Source of the DNA: Selaginella moellendorffii
Lineage: Eukaryota > Streptophyta > Lycopodiopsida > Selaginellales > Selaginellaceae
Assembly: GCF_000143415.4 (NCBI RefSeq)
Contig: NW_003314278.1
Location: forward strand, 1,098,122 to 1,148,914
Length of the DNA: 50,793 nucleotides
Direction of reading: 5' to 3'
Position 1 is the stretch's first letter. Every line of letters begins with the position of its first letter. The notes under the pieces were generated by a model. That model was not told the DNA's origin, did no database searches, and worked only from the letters and a program-made list of their open reading frames with translations. This document shows positions 1-10,860 of the stretch, piece after piece. The position numbers were made by a program, and so were the translations under genes.

Positions 1-262
1 AAGCAAAAGTAATCCAACTAACTGGACACTTTTCAAGATGTTTTCACCTGATCCTAGAGTAATTTATGAGGAATTCTATTTGAAACTCTACACATATTGG
101 ATTGAACTTCTATCACAAGCGGTACCAACAAAGCAATTAGCCTATTGAATGAATCCCAACATACAAACCAAAGTCAAGGAAGAACTTAACAAACTTGAAA
201 ATGTTAAATTCATTTTCCCAATTCAAAATCCAAAATAGCTATTACCACTAGTTATTGTTCTC

Positions 263-1657
263 TGTAAGTGACTAATTTTTCCATTCTACTTTAGTTACTT
301 AACCACACTTCCGACCACTTGGAGGAGTTTCATTCACAACCTCCATAAGTCCAATTTAGGACTTGGGGCTTGTTAGCCCCAAGAATGGCATCCATGCCAC
401 TCAACCTTTGCATTTGGTCCAAGTGCTTCACATGTTCGATCCCATGATTGACACCCCAAGGTACCATTGACATATTGGCCCATTACACTAAAGCCATGCC
501 CCTTCACCTTGGTCACACTAGTGGTCTACCACCACTTGCATCACAATCCCGTCTCTTAAAAACTAGGCCATCCATCCATGAGTGATCATCCCAGATACTC
601 CTTAGCATCCTTAGGATGCCTGCAGACATAGGGAATAATTTTCCCCAATGTCCCTTTTCTGGTCCCCACCAAGTCCCTTTTTGTCCATGGCCATGTTCGT
701 CAACACTGCCACTGGATCAAGGCCCACAGGCCCGACCACTAAGTCCCACGGTCCTCTGGGACTTCCTCACCACATGACCGTATCCTTGGTCATTGCCCCA
801 GAGGACTGCTCCTCTTCCTTTCCACAATCTAGGACTTTGGGACAACATTTCGAAACACCGTGGCCTTATGCGAGTCTCATGGGTACTCTCCCCACCTTTT
901 GCCTTTGGGTGCTCTAGCCATGGGCTTAGAGTGAGGTTCCATTGAGCCACGCTAGGTATCTAAGTAGGTAGTGCCACCCATACTTGGATTGGGAGCATCA
1001 ACCATTTGATCTCTCGGGGGAACTAGAGCCACCTCTTGAACACTTCACCAAGATGCCCCACTTGTCGGTCTGCATTCATTCTAGTCTTGGACTTCCCAAT
1101 GGTCAACTCATCACCCAACACCTAGGTATAGCCTTCCTAGGCCAAACTGGCTCCACTGGGCTCCAACCCTCACACTCTCCCTACTATACTTTTGGAACCC
1201 CCTGTAGCGCCCCCCCCCCCCCCCCCGGGGGACAATTGTTTTGGGCTTTCACCCAATAGCCTGTATTAGTATTCGGACTCGGACTCAGACTTGATCTAAG
1301 TCTTGGTCTCGACCTTGGACTTGGACACGGGCTCGGTCTCGGTCTCGGGCTTTGGCTTGGTTTCATCTCGGACTCCATATCTTGGGTCCATCTCAGATTC
1401 CATCTCAAGTCCATCTCAGACTCCATCTCGGGTCCTTCCATGTGTCCTGTGTTGGTCCTCTTGTGTCCCTTTTCTAGAGACTCATTTATTGCTTGTTTTG
1501 TGCTTATTCTTCAAGCACTCTGTTGGGAGTTTACTCTTGACCTTTCAAGTTGGAGCTTTTAGTCCAAACGTGTTACACTCGTTTGGCTTTCACTTTGGGC
1601 ACCACTATGTGGTGCTCCTTCGGGTCCACTTTGGGGTTTAGGGATTTGTGTCTCACA
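263..1657 (-). mobile_element. Solo LTR, 1,395 bp, inserted in a gypsy RT gene
   Basis: The insert begins TGTAAGTGAC and ends GTCTCACA (TG...CA). It is flanked by TTCTC (258-262) and TCCTC (1658-1662), a 5-bp target duplication with one mismatch. Its first ~60 bp match the LTR end at 49926 next to the minus-strand gag element, and its middle matches 50280-50700, including ctactatacttttggaaccc. The sense of the LTR is therefore minus. It contains a run of about 20 C at 1208-1227 and a degenerate CT/GGTCTCG-rich tract at 1270-1440. Open frames inside it are short and resemble no protein known to me. The LTR boundaries are well supported. Confidence 0.85.
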
Positions 1658-1662
1658 TCCTC

Positions 1663-2250
1663 AAGAAAAACAACAAGCTTAGGATTTGTGTCAACTATAA
1701 AAAGCTCAACAATACAACTCAAAAGGAGACATTTTCAATTCCATTCTCTGATGAAATTCTTGATGTAGTTGCAGGATATGAGATGTACTCCTTTCTCAAT
1801 GGCTTCAGTAGACACAATCAAGTACACATTGCGCCTGAAGATCAACACAAGATGGCTTTCATTAATCCATGGGGAGCATACGCCTACGTTCACATGCCTT
1901 TCAGTCTCTCCAATGCACCATTCATGTTTCAATGGATCATCATTGACACTTTTCGAGAATACTTCACCGAATTTATGCAAGTATTTATGGATGACTTCAG
2001 AGTCTTCAGCAACAAAAAAGATCATCTCCAATGCTTAGAGAAATGCTTCATCAAATGCCATGAACACAATATCACATTGAACCTTGACAGGTGCATTTTC
2101 TTTGTCAAATCAGGAATTCTACTTGAACATGTAGTATCCAAAGAAGGAATCCTCATTGACAAGGACAAGACTTTCACAATCACCAACATACAACATCCAT
2201 TCAACATTTCAAGCCTTCGATCATTCCTTGGTAAGATGGGATACCATTGA
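1663..2250 (+). pseudogene. Gypsy reverse transcriptase core
   Basis: The translation contains KLRICVNYKKLN, a palm-fingers block (YSFLNGFSRHNQVHIAPED), the MPFSLSNAPFMFQ block, and the catalytic box FMDD in place of the usual Y/FxDD. These are followed by the connection SLRSFLGKMGYH. This is the gypsy RT order. The segment is 5'-truncated only because the solo LTR splits it from its first residues at 150-262. A stop follows directly after GKMGYH. Confidence 0.85.
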
Positions 2251-3110
2251 AGATTCATCAAAGATTACGCCAAGATTGCAAAACTTATCACCGAACTCCT
2301 CAAGAAGAATTACGCTTACAACTGGACTCAAGATTGTCAAAATGCCTTCATCAACCTCAAGAATTCCCTCACCCAAGCTCCAATACTTGCTCAACCAAAC
2401 TAAAACAAAGAATTCAACATCTAAATCGACACCTCCAACTACACCCTCAAAGCAATCCTTTTACAACAACAAGAAGATCATAAAGACTAACTAATCTACT
2501 ATGCAAGTTGAAGACTCAACTTAGCCAAAATGAACTACACTACAACTGAAAAAGAAGCTCAAACAATGATCTATGCACTCCAAAAGTTTCAATACTACCT
2601 ACTCGGTAACTTCCTCCACCTTCTCAACAAAACAATCCTCATCGGCAAAATTGCACGATGGTTTTTACTACTTCAAGAATACAACTTTGAGATCATCTAC
2701 AAGCTTGGGAGAGAACATGAACACCTAAGCCGCATTACAACCGATGAACAACTGAAACACAACATGGATGATTTTCTTGACTCCAATATCCATTGAATCC
2801 ACACATCACCAACCTAGATGGACAACATCTACTACTACCTCACAACAGCAACAATACCAAGTTGATATTTAACCTACGACAAGTGCAAGCAATTTGTCTT
2901 GAGGACAAGACCATACTCAGTTATGGGAAGAAAACTGTACAAACAAGGAAGAAACAACATTTTCCGAAGATGTGCAAGCCTAGAAGAAACACAAGATCTA
3001 CTTGAAGAAGCCTATTGTGGACAACTAGAAGGACTTTTTGCTGAAGAAATCACAGCTCAAAAAATTTTACAAACAAGACTTTGGTGGCTAACACTTTGGC
3101 ACAACTAAGC
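2251..3110 (+). pseudogene. Gypsy RNase H and integrase zinc-binding region, degenerate
   Basis: After the RT, the frame around 2526-2790 gives YTTTEKEAQTMIYALQKFQY and later FEIIYKLGREHEHLSR, typical of gypsy RNase H (YsxxEkExLAvvyal... and I.Y..G..N..AD.LSR). From 2900 to 3105 a second frame gives GRKLYKQGRNNIFRRC and LLEEAYCGQLEGLFAEEIT, resembling the integrase HHCC entry region. Several frameshifts and stops separate these blocks. Confidence 0.7.
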
Positions 3111-3189
3111 CAAGTTTTGTAAAAAATGCAACACCTACCAATGAACCAAGTATGCACTAAAGAAATAAACTCAAGAATTTCATCCAAAA

Positions 3190-3790
3190 ACTCAATTTGA
3201 ACCTTTTCAATGATGAGGACTCGACTTTGTTGGTCCACTTATGACAAGCTCCAAGCAAAACTAGTACATTCTAATTGCAATAAATTATATCACAAAATGG
3301 GCTGAAGCTCAACCAATAAAGACTATTACAACAAAAAACACAATAAAGTTCATCTATGAAAACATCATCACAAGATATAGTTTACTTTGAAAACTCATCA
3401 CTGATCAAGGAACACACTTTATCAATAAAACCATCAAGATTCTAATTCATGAATTCACTATCCAGCACAAGGTTTCAACACTGTACTACCCTCAAAGCAA
3501 CGATCAAGCAGAGTCTACAAACAAGACATTAAAAAACATTCTCATGAAAATCGTGAAAATAAATCAGAAAGACTAGGACAATCACATCTACGATGCCCTG
3601 TTATCGAACCACATATAAGGTTTCAACAAATTTGACACCATTCATGCTCACCTACGGCCTTGAAGCTTTGACACCACTTAAGTATATCGTTCCATCACTA
3701 TGAATGGCAATATAATATGAAATCAACCAAGAAGAATTGATCAAAAGAAGACTAGCCATGCTAGAACAACTTATTGCTAGCTAAGATCCT
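3190..3790 (+). pseudogene. Gypsy integrase core, degenerate
   Basis: Translation around 3215-3340 gives GLDFVGPL followed by YILIAINYITKWAEAQPI, the start of the gypsy integrase core with its first catalytic Asp. Near 3400-3530 come a TDQGTHF-like block and STLYYPQSNDQAESTNKTLKN, the second Asp and the catalytic Glu region. Around 3640 a PFMLTYG-like block is readable. Numerous stops interrupt it. Confidence 0.75.
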
Positions 3791-3929
3791 TTGACTATCT
3801 CATTTTGAAGCTTTGGAATGCTCAAGGAGTCTTTTCTAACTCGGCAAAGATGTTGCTTCATATGATGGCCGAGGCTAACTATTATCAAACAGTTCTTTTG
3901 ATAGAGTTATGCAATCTCATGTGCAAGGC

Positions 3930-4960
3930 ACTACTTTGATGATGTCCTATGACTAAGGAGGAACATGAGATGTATGTGAGGCAAATGTTGCCACTATTGA
4001 GGGAGAACAAGCTGTATTCTAAACTGTCAAAGCATGAGTTCTTCTTGGAGGAGATCAACTATCTCAGACATGTGGTGCCACAAGATGGTGTGCGGGAAGA
4101 TCCTCAAAAGACTCAGATAGTCGTTGACTAGCTTGTTCCCCCTACTGTGCATGGGTTTCCTTGGTATGGTGGGAGTCTTTTGCCGGTTTGTGAAGGACTT
4201 CTCCTTGGTTGCTGCTCCTTTGATGGATATGCTTTGAAACACCACCAAGCATGCTAAGTTGGTGTGGGGTGAAAGTGTCAAGAAGCATTTGAGCGGTTAA
4301 AGCAATCATGTATATTCTACAGAGATTTGCTTGTGATAAGCCACTTGTGGTAGAAGGCTAAGGCTCACGCTATGGAGTCTATGCATTCAGAGGGTATGGC
4401 TCATAAGTCCTTTTCTCTTTCTGATCCTAGTGAGGCCATGGGTGTCAGTGTGGACCAAGGAGAGAATGTATCTACTCGTGTTCTAGCTGACACTGCTGTC
4501 ACTAAGCTTTCTGAAGGAGTGAAGAAGAATTGTATCAACTCATCTAAGCTGTACAGTTGTTTGTGCAATGAGTTGTGCATAGCCAAGTGCTCAGTGTCCT
4601 CTGCTATGCATACTTTCATTAACAAGGCTAGTGATGAGGGTATAGGAGCTGTTTTGGTGCAAGACTGCTGTCCTATTGCGTACATAAGCCACAAGTTTGA
4701 CGCAACTTAATTGAACTGCCAATTCGGGATAGGAAGTTGTATGTTGTAGTTGTTGCGGTCAAAGAGTGGAGCCATTATCTGTATGGTTTGGATTTTTCAT
4801 GTGGATAACTTTACCACTTGTCATTCTTTTCACTCGCCAGATGGAGCTTCAAGGCTGGCTAGCTCATTGACTGGAGTTTTTGCAGGAAATGGATGTGCAG
4901 ATTCCAAACCACCAGAGGAGTTTAGCTCTGGGGTTTAAGGTGACAAAAACCAATTTCCCC
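3930..4960 (+). pseudogene. RT and RNase H remnants of the second gypsy element
   Basis: 3949-4131 encodes a 60-residue RT tail containing KEEHEMYVRQMLPLLRENKL and KHEFFLEEINYLRHVV, i.e. the region after the YxDD box (EH..HV..V...L....L..N..KC.F). 4372-4710 is open and ends in the RNase H strand PIAYISHKFDAT. 4740-4800 reads VKEWSHYLYGL in another frame. Stops and frameshifts separate the blocks. Confidence 0.65.
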
Positions 4961-5439
4961 GAGGATTCCCGAGTAAAAGTCAAAGGGTAATTTTGACCGC
5001 AGATTACTCGTGAATACGGAAGATTGATGTTTAAAGCAAAGTTGCTAGGTTTTCCAAGATCTACAACTTTTCTTTAAGACAATTTTCCTGTTTCTGAAAG
5101 GAGTAGACAGTAAAGGTGGTTGTTTCTCCATTGTCTAGGATGGTGAACTCTATCTCGTTTGGGAAGCTCTCCAGTGGTTTGCTGGATGAAATTAAGGAGC
5201 TTGCTGACTTTGACTCTTTGTAGTGAAGGCATGTGCAGTTGTTTTGAAGGGGGACGCCTCTTCCAATGCGATTGTGCTTCCTTTGATGTACAAGATGGTT
5301 TCCTAGTCAAGATAAATTGGGCTATGGTTCCTAGAGATGATGTTCTTTTACAGTGGATTCTGTAAGAGTGTCCGTTGCACCAAGTGCAGGACATCGAGGA
5401 CGTGTGTTCTGGTAGAGACGCATTTATTTTGGCCTGGAA

Positions 5440-6500
5440 TGAAGTCAGGTGTTGATAAGTATGTGCACAGTTGTTAGACTGGCCAGACGGTCACAATGGA
5501 TTGTCAGAAGCATGAAGGTCTCTACCATAGTTAACCTCAGCGGAAGTGGGATAGCATTTTCTATGAGTTTCATAGTAGGCATTTCAAGGCAATGATGCTA
5601 TCTGGGTTGTTGTGGATTGTGTGATGATGTTGGCTCACTTCTTTCTTGTGAAGACAAATGCTAACGCTTTTGACCTTGCTCAGCTGTATTTCTCTATGGG
5701 CTGCCTAAGGATGCTGTAAGTGATCGGGATCCCACGTTCACTTTGGAGTTTTGGCAGACAGTGTTCCTGAAGCTTGAGACAAAGCTGAGCATGAGCATCC
5801 ACAGTCAGATGGACAAACAAAACGAGTTAATTAGGTGCTGGAAGACATGCTGAGATCGTTTGTTGGTCATCTGAAGAGGCAAGGTATTTGGGAGAAGTAC
5901 CTGCCTTTGTTAGAGTTTGCCCATAACTGTGCCTTCCATTTGGCTATTGCAATGGCTCTGTTTATGGCAATGTATGGCTTTCAACCTCGGTCCCCCTTGG
6001 TATGAACTTGGCTTCTCTTAAGGTGCACCAGGCAAAGGAGTTGGCTGATGAGCATCGTCAGCACAAGCAGTTTCAGGTTGGAGACAAGGTTTTCCTTCGG
6101 TTGTCTAAAGCTTAGTGAGCTCTTCAAGGTGGAGGTAGTTCTAAGTTGTTGCCATAGTACTATGGGCCTTGGATTATTCTCAAACGAGTTGGAGACCTTG
6201 CCTATCAACTAGACTTACCTAGTGGTGTGAAGGTTCATCCCATCTTCTATGTAGGAAGTTGAAGGCGTGTTTGCATTCTGGTAATATCTTGGACCAGTCT
6301 GCAATCAAGATTCCAGAGATAGATGTTTGAAGGTTGGCCCTACTTGTGTGTTATAGCAACGGCTAGCGCACACACATCATAAGACTTGGAGAGAGTTACT
6401 TGTTCAGTGGAATGGTTATTCTCCATATGATGCTACATGGGAAGTTGAGGATGATGTTGTTTCCTAATTTTGAGTATGACTTGGATGACATTCCAGAGGA
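5440..6500 (+). pseudogene. Integrase and chromodomain remnants of the second gypsy element
   Basis: Broken frames give VSDRDPTFTLEFWQT and SIHSQMDKQNEL (integrase catalytic blocks, 5710-5830), then QFQVGDKVFLRLSKA (6070-6110), YGPWIIL and VKVHPIFY (6160-6250), the integrase C-terminal GPY/F-type region. A chromodomain-like piece with LVQWNGYS similarity lies near 6400-6460. The same order is seen in the element at 10719-13953, where the middle part is inverted. Confidence 0.65.
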
Positions 6501-6619
6501 AGAGGAGAAGTAGTCGCTTGCTCCTATCCTTTCTTTTCTGACCCCGTTGATGGCTGGAGGTGTTGTGTCACGTGAGACAGTGGTTTTGTTAGCAGGATGC
6601 TTTGCTAGCTTCTCTCTCC

Positions 6620-8000
6620 TCAGCTACTGTTCATCATAGTTGGAGCAGAGGGAAAAATGTCACCGTATTTCGTGATGAACCAGCTGATTCTGGACCTAGG
6701 TCTCTGATCAAAGAGCCAAATACCAACTGCAAATTTGCATGTGAAGAGGTGTTCAAGCATGTCCACGGGGTTTTCATTGCATAGAATACATAGAGTTTTG
6801 TGAACTGTGAGCCAATCACCAACAGGGATGCTGTCCTGCACAAGAAGCCAGCTTACCTTAGCTTCCACCAGTGTCTTCCACATGTTCACAATGTACTTCT
6901 GATTCTTCAACTTTCGCATAAGCTTGGTGTCAATTTTATCCATCAAAAGCTCTCTGCCATGCTTAAACCTGTACATAAAAAAAGACACACTGAACTCATT
7001 ACCTTCCCAGGATAACTGAGCCGGATCCTATATAAGATCAGATATAGGTACTTCCCAAACTAGTGTATTGCAGAGCATTCTCCCAGTTCAGTTCAGTGTA
7101 TTTCCCTCTCTGATGTATCGTCCTGATCCTTTTACCGAAGGCCATCCTGGGAACTGGGACCTCCTCAGGAACTATACATGGAAACAGTGCACCACTGTTA
7201 TGGGATAAAAAACAATACCTTGAGGTGATGGGGTTGTTTCCATAACAAAGATGATTTGAGTCTCAGCACCATCAAGCATTATCCAATCACGAACCTCGAT
7301 AACTTCAGTTTGTAAAGCAAGATGAAGGCGATCACAAGCGATGCTGCCTTAAGCTTTGATGTGGAGTTTTCATCCTGGGTTGTAATGGGTTGTCATGAGG
7401 CCATGTTTGCTCCAAGCGGACGTTAAACAAATACCTGACTTTACCTTTTTCATTGTATCATAGCTTGTCCACTGCTGAGGAAGAAAAACAAGATCCCAAC
7501 AAGAACTTTGCTGTAAGTGATGGCTTGCTAGCTCTTTGTAGATCCAATAAGTCTTTGATCGAAGCCTATGCCACCTAGGCCAAAGATCTCCAGCTGAACA
7601 GTCACCTATATACTGTTGATTACTGTTCTTATGCGCTACGTTGAAGAACAAGCGATCAGCTAATGCCTCTGTCAGATGGTCTGGTTCTTTCTGACTTAAC
7701 CTGGGTAGGAGTGACTTCCATATCTTCAACATCTCTTTTGCTATTCCATCCTGGACCTTCTTTGTGTTGAGAGGAGCAGTGCCAATCGATTCCTTGTTTC
7801 TAGTTACCACCTTGTCTAGGCAAGATCTTCTGTAGCTGAGCTCTGAAGAGGAGGTGCCAGGTTTTGTGGATATAAACCTGACACAAGCACTTTGAAGAGA
7901 AGAGCTTTGGATTAAATTTCTGGTGTGGCACATTCCGAATAACTGAATTCCACTCTACTTTTGCCCGGACTTTGCACCTGCTGGAGTTTCTAAAGTTTCT
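6620..8000 (-). mobile_element. LINE2 fragment: C-terminal part of a non-LTR retrotransposon with RT zinc finger
   Basis: On the minus strand 6988-6620 encodes a 122-residue segment with the plant LINE zf-RVT pattern: IPVGDWLTVHKTLCILC then NENPVDMLEHLFTCKFAVGIW (C-x2-C ... H-x3-C type). Upstream on that strand, 7933-7370 encodes 187 residues containing ALADRLFFNV and YWIYKELAS. 7370-7020 joins them in broken frames. A near-identical copy on the plus strand occupies 10577-10718 and 13954-14530, so the two copies form a large inverted repeat. The 5' end is cut off near 8000 by a gypsy fragment. Confidence 0.7.
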
Positions 8001-8175
8001 ACATATGTCGTTGGTGATCAAGTGTTGGTGAGTTATCGGGTGTTGTGGATCCAAGGTTTTTGCTGTGTAGGTCCTTATCACGTCGTCCAACAAGTTGGTC
8101 CACAAATCTATGTGGTGACACTCAATGCACAACGTCAAGAGAAGATCCATGTGAAGCGGTTAGCTCGATCCATGT
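7990..8175 (+). pseudogene. Gypsy integrase C-terminal fragment
   Basis: Translation gives DQVLVSYRVLWIQGFCCVG, PYHVVQQVGPQIYVVTLNAQ and EKIHVKRLAR, the pattern of a retroelement integrase C-terminal (GPY-like) region. A 22-bp direct repeat (ccatgtgaagcggttagctc twice, 8148-8190) ends it. It is an isolated fragment, different from the neighbouring gypsy copies. Confidence 0.55.
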
Positions 8176-8199
8176 GAAGCGGTTAGCTCAATATTGTGT

Positions 8200-8945
8200 G
8201 TGAACAGATTGATGTAAGGATTCTACCATATATTCTATAGTAGATATAGATAAACTCAACAAGATTGGAATACACTAACTTTTTAATAATAATAAATTAA
8301 CAAATTTTTAATGTGTATTTATGGAGCCCACAAGAGTAGGAGTGAGGTGTTATCATATTATGAATCCCACAAGATCAAGAGTGAGAGGTGTTAATCACAT
8401 TATTTATATGCTCCATATGATCCTGAGGTTTAGGGGGCCCAGGTAAGTTAGAGGAAGGAAAAAAAAGAATTAATTAGAGTTATTGTGAAATTAGAGTATA
8501 AATGTGAGTTAAGAGTTAACACGAGCTAAGAGCAAAAACGTGACGTAGCAGCTTAAAAGAGGGAACTAGGAATGCTGGGATGGAGTTCCACCAGGTAGAA
8601 AAGACAAGTCATACCTCAAGCCTCGGATTGCTCCCAACCCCCGGTTGCCTACTTTAACCAAGCCCCGAACCACCCAGCCGTCTTCAGGGATGACATCAGC
8701 CCTAACCTCTTGCTCCACTGCTCCTACTTCTGAGCTGCTAGCAGCTTCTCCCCTCCTTAAAAAAAAGGTCTGTTGTTCTCTTGGAGTTCAAGAGGCATCC
8801 TCTTCACCGTCTCCTCTGTTTTTGCTAGCTAGTTAGCTCTTACAAGAAGGAGCACAAGCCAAGTTCAGCTCCATGCTCAGCTCTATCATCTCCTCTTTAA
8901 GACACCTCACCTCTTTGAAGCCATTCAGGAGAGCTAGCACGCTTC
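8200..8945. other. Non-coding, AT-rich to mixed spacer
   Basis: I see no gene here. 8221-8560 is AT-rich, with a short direct repeat of the type 'tatgaatcccacaagatcaagagtgag' spread over 8330-8390. 8630-8840 is CT-rich with an open frame lacking recognisable similarity. It may be degraded LTR or 3' flank. Confidence 0.4.
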
Positions 8946-8949
8946 ACGT

Positions 8950-9381
8950 CTAGACGTCCCCCCCTTTTTTTCTTTTTGCGATTGTCTCTTCAAACTCATC
9001 ATACTTATTTAACTCACCAAACCTTACCAAGCCGAGTGCAGGTTTTGAAACCCCATGAGTCACCTTGGCCTTTTTCCATCTTCCAGTTGAGCTCTCCAAC
9101 AATCTTGATGTGCGGATGCGTGCAAACTGCTCCTTGAGCCAGGACCATTTCTCCAGGAGATAACTTATGCTACAACACTCTCCACTCGATGATCTCAATG
9201 TGGAAAGATCCACAGAGCTGTCCCACTCATCATAGTTGTAGAAGAAATCATCCTCATACTGCATCTGCAACCTTGCTCGAGCCCAAGCCTCCACCATCGC
9301 AAGCTTCTCCCTCATCTTGATCAGCTCACACTTGAGGCGGCAAAACAAGTCCAGGTCCTGAGGAACAACAATGGAATACAC
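8950..9381 (-). CDS. Hypothetical protein fragment, 143 aa
   Basis: This minus-strand frame begins MYSIVVPQDLDLFCRLKCEL. It continues with a charged helical stretch (KMREKLAMVEAWARARLQMQ), an acidic aromatic stretch (YEDDFFYNYDEWDSS) and ends in a lysine-rich tail (AKRKKGG). I do not recognise a family. The composition is more gene-like than the surrounding repeats, and on the same strand another frame (9440-9560) has LLLIASKEEMIIDPQ, so it may be an exon of a host gene. No promoter or second exon could be fixed. A chance frame cannot be excluded. Confidence 0.25.
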   Translation of the reverse strand: MYSIVVPQDLDLFCRLKCELIKMREKLAMVEAWARARLQMQYEDDFFYNYDEWDSSVDLSTLRSSSGECCSISYLLEKWSWLKEQFARIRTSRLLESSTGRWKKAKVTHGVSKPALGLVRFGELNKYDEFEETIAKRKKGGDV

Positions 9382-9639
9382 CTTTCCCGGGTACCTGTCT
9401 CGAAACCTGTGAAAGTACAGTGGACGATGTGGTGTTTCAGATCACAGCGGAATGATAACTTGATGAAAGCAACAAAACCATTGAGCTCGCTCTTTGGGGA
9501 TCAATTATCATCTCCTCCTTTGAAGCAATGAGCAGCAGGCCTTGATCGCATCCAGAAGTACTAGAGATAGTCTGCAAAAGCAAGTTTGACACCAGTTATT
9601 TTGGCAACACAGAAGAAAAAGGAGAAAAATAAACTCAAG

Positions 9640-10045
9640 TTTCAAAATTTATAGAGATCCATACAATCCAAAATCCTCCATGAACTTAATGCCGCTTTCA
9701 GCACCTCCAAGCTCTGCTGAAAAACGTAGCCACGGTATGCCACAATCGTTTGCTTGAAAATCTGAAGATGTCAATCGAAGCATGCAAGCAAAAACATGAA
9801 GTAAAGAAGCGCAGGTGGACAACAAAGGAGATAAACTGAGCAAGGCCAAGAACACATATAAGGACTGAATGTAAGCACGTGAGGCCTCGCGTGGTTTTTT
9901 CCTCCGTGTGTGGCTTCATGTGCGAAGAGTTTGGTGTGGTAAGGTATGTTGTGGAGCAGCCAGAAGCCCAGGGTGAATATAAGTACGTGAGGCCTTGTGA
10001 GGTTTTACCACCACCCGAGGACTCCTGTGCATGGGCCCCGGGCAA
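9640..10045. other. Unassigned region with a short direct repeat
   Basis: No recognisable gene. A ~25-bp sequence (aagtacgtgaggcct...gaggtttt) occurs at about 9870-9897 and again at 9982-10007, 110 bp apart. The plus frame 9879-10073 is open (VVRYVVEQPEAQGEYKYV) but matches nothing I recognise. It could be an upstream exon of the OSB-like gene whose next part starts at 10440. Confidence 0.3.
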
Positions 10046-10576
10046 GAGTCATTTGCGAAAGTGTTCTGCATGAAACTGGTGCCCTGAGGCTTCTGGCCGT
10101 GTAGCCCCATGAAGAGCATTTTTTATTTAATTTGTGTAGAGTGTGGTTTATTTTTGCATATTGAGTGTATCGATATCTTTTAGTTAGCAGATTATATTGA
10201 AGAACTGACTACCTACAGTTAAGTGCATGCAGCAACAGATCATATAAAAAATGAATGCAGAGAATAACAAATCGGGATTCTAGGAAGTTCGTGTTGTTAG
10301 TAATAATAATAATAATCATAAAAACCTGATGTTCAGCCAGTTAGAAGATTGTCTGAAAATTATGCATGTACTGATTCTTCAGCTGTGACATTGTAAAGTT
10401 TAAAAAGGAAGAAAAAACAGAAAACACGAGCTTTTTACTACTACAGTTAAGTAATAACAAATCGGGATTTCTAGGGTATGCATGTGGTGCTAGGGTTTGT
10501 GTGGTGTGTGTGTATCTCAACAATCTCATGCAGTGGAAAACGTTTTTCAGGGATCCCACTTTCTGGTGGGACAACA
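10046..10576 (+). repeat. Direct repeat, left copy (OSB-like gene start)
   Basis: From agagtcatttgcgaaagtgt to the end of ggtgggacaacag this stretch matches 14613-15049 at high identity, with several indels. Both carry (taa)n at about 10298-10315 or 14690-14703, the cagccagtt...ctgattcttcag block and ggtatgc.tg...gctagggtttg. The left copy keeps 150 bp (10115-10275) missing from the right one. The copies flank a LINE2/gypsy composite of about 4 kb, so this is a duplicated insertion site or an unequal recombination product. Confidence 0.8.
10525..10576 (+). pseudogene. OSB-type PDF-motif fragment, truncated
   Basis: The frame reads NNLMQWKTFFRDPTFWWDNR and is then cut by LINE2 sequence at 10577. 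WKxFFxxPxxWWDNR is the start of the PDF motif of plant organellar single-stranded DNA-binding (OSB) proteins. The continuation of the motif is not here but in the right repeat copy at 15050. This left copy keeps WKTFF, which is shortened to EF in the right copy. Confidence 0.6.
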
Positions 10577-10718
10577 GGTTGGGAGCTTCGATCAAAGACT
10601 TATTGGATCTACAAAGAGCTAGCAAGCCATCACTTACAAAGTTCTTGTTGGGATCTTGTTTTTCTTCCTCAACAGTGGATGTCTGCTTGGAGCAAACCTG
10701 ATAGCCTCATGACAACCC
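10577..10718 (+). mobile_element. LINE2 plus-strand copy, left part
   Basis: gcttcgatcaaagacttatt and the following ~140 bp are the reverse complement of 7380-7560 at high identity. The copy is interrupted at 10718 by the gypsy element with 112-bp LTRs and resumes at 13954. The uninterrupted sequence at 7370-7400 shows that the two halves were once contiguous. Confidence 0.75.
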
Positions 10719-10830
10719 TGACACGAACCACTGAAATATTTTAAGAATGTTCTATGGCCTGTGGGATTTAAGGCTGTAATGCCTCAAGGGTTGGGAGGTT
10801 GGCCTAGGGTTCACTCTCTTGTTCATTTCA
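10719..10830 (+). repeat. 5' LTR of the 3.2-kb gypsy element
   Basis: TGACACGAACC...TTCATTTCA, 112 bp, aligns along its whole length with 13842-13953. The copies share gggttgggaggttggcctagg-like text and differ at several positions, so the insertion is not recent. It is unusually short for a gypsy LTR. Confidence 0.85.
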
Positions 10831-10831
10831 T

Positions 10832-10843
10832 TGGTATCGGAGC
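10832..10843 (+). other. Primer-binding site (tRNA-iMet)
   Basis: TGGTATCGGAGC lies one base after the LTR end. It is complementary to the 3' end of plant initiator-methionine tRNA, the standard primer for plant gypsy and copia elements (usual form TGGTATCAGAGC). Confidence 0.85.
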
Positions 10844-10860
10844 AACACATTCTTTTGGGG

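Larger units (their letters stand above)
1..3795 (+). mobile_element. Decayed Ty3/gypsy retrotransposon polyprotein (RT-RNase H-integrase), 5' end outside the window
   Basis: Conceptual translation gives, in order, the N-terminal edge of a gypsy reverse transcriptase (MNPNIQTKVKEELNKLENVK near 150-210), the RT core, RNase H, the integrase zinc-binding region and the integrase core, with stops and frameshifts throughout. No gag, protease or LTR of this copy lies in the window, so it is cut off on the left. On the right it ends near 3790, where a different gypsy remnant begins. The RT is interrupted at 263-1657 by a solo LTR. When the LTR and one target-site copy are skipped, the frame reads PLVIVLKKNNKLRICVNY, the usual gypsy RT order. 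The element is certainly not functional. Confidence 0.85.
3800..6620 (+). mobile_element. Second decayed Ty3/gypsy element (chromovirus-like)
   Basis: The order is an RT fragment with a FDDVL-like box near 3935-3950, an RT thumb/connection (3949-4131), RNase H (ASDEGIGAVLVQDCCPIAYIS then SHKFDAT, 4600-4710; SHYLYGL near 4770), integrase (5440-6240) and a chromodomain-like tail (6300-6480). Phrases such as SHKFDAT and LLDEIKELADFD recur in the element at 10719-13953, so the two belong to one family. No 5' LTR or gag is present. At 6600-6660 it abuts an antisense LINE fragment. It is non-functional. Confidence 0.75.

Noticed and set aside
1184-1641. Serine/proline-rich frames in the LTR
   Set aside because: They come from a degenerate CT/GGTCTCG tract inside the solo LTR.
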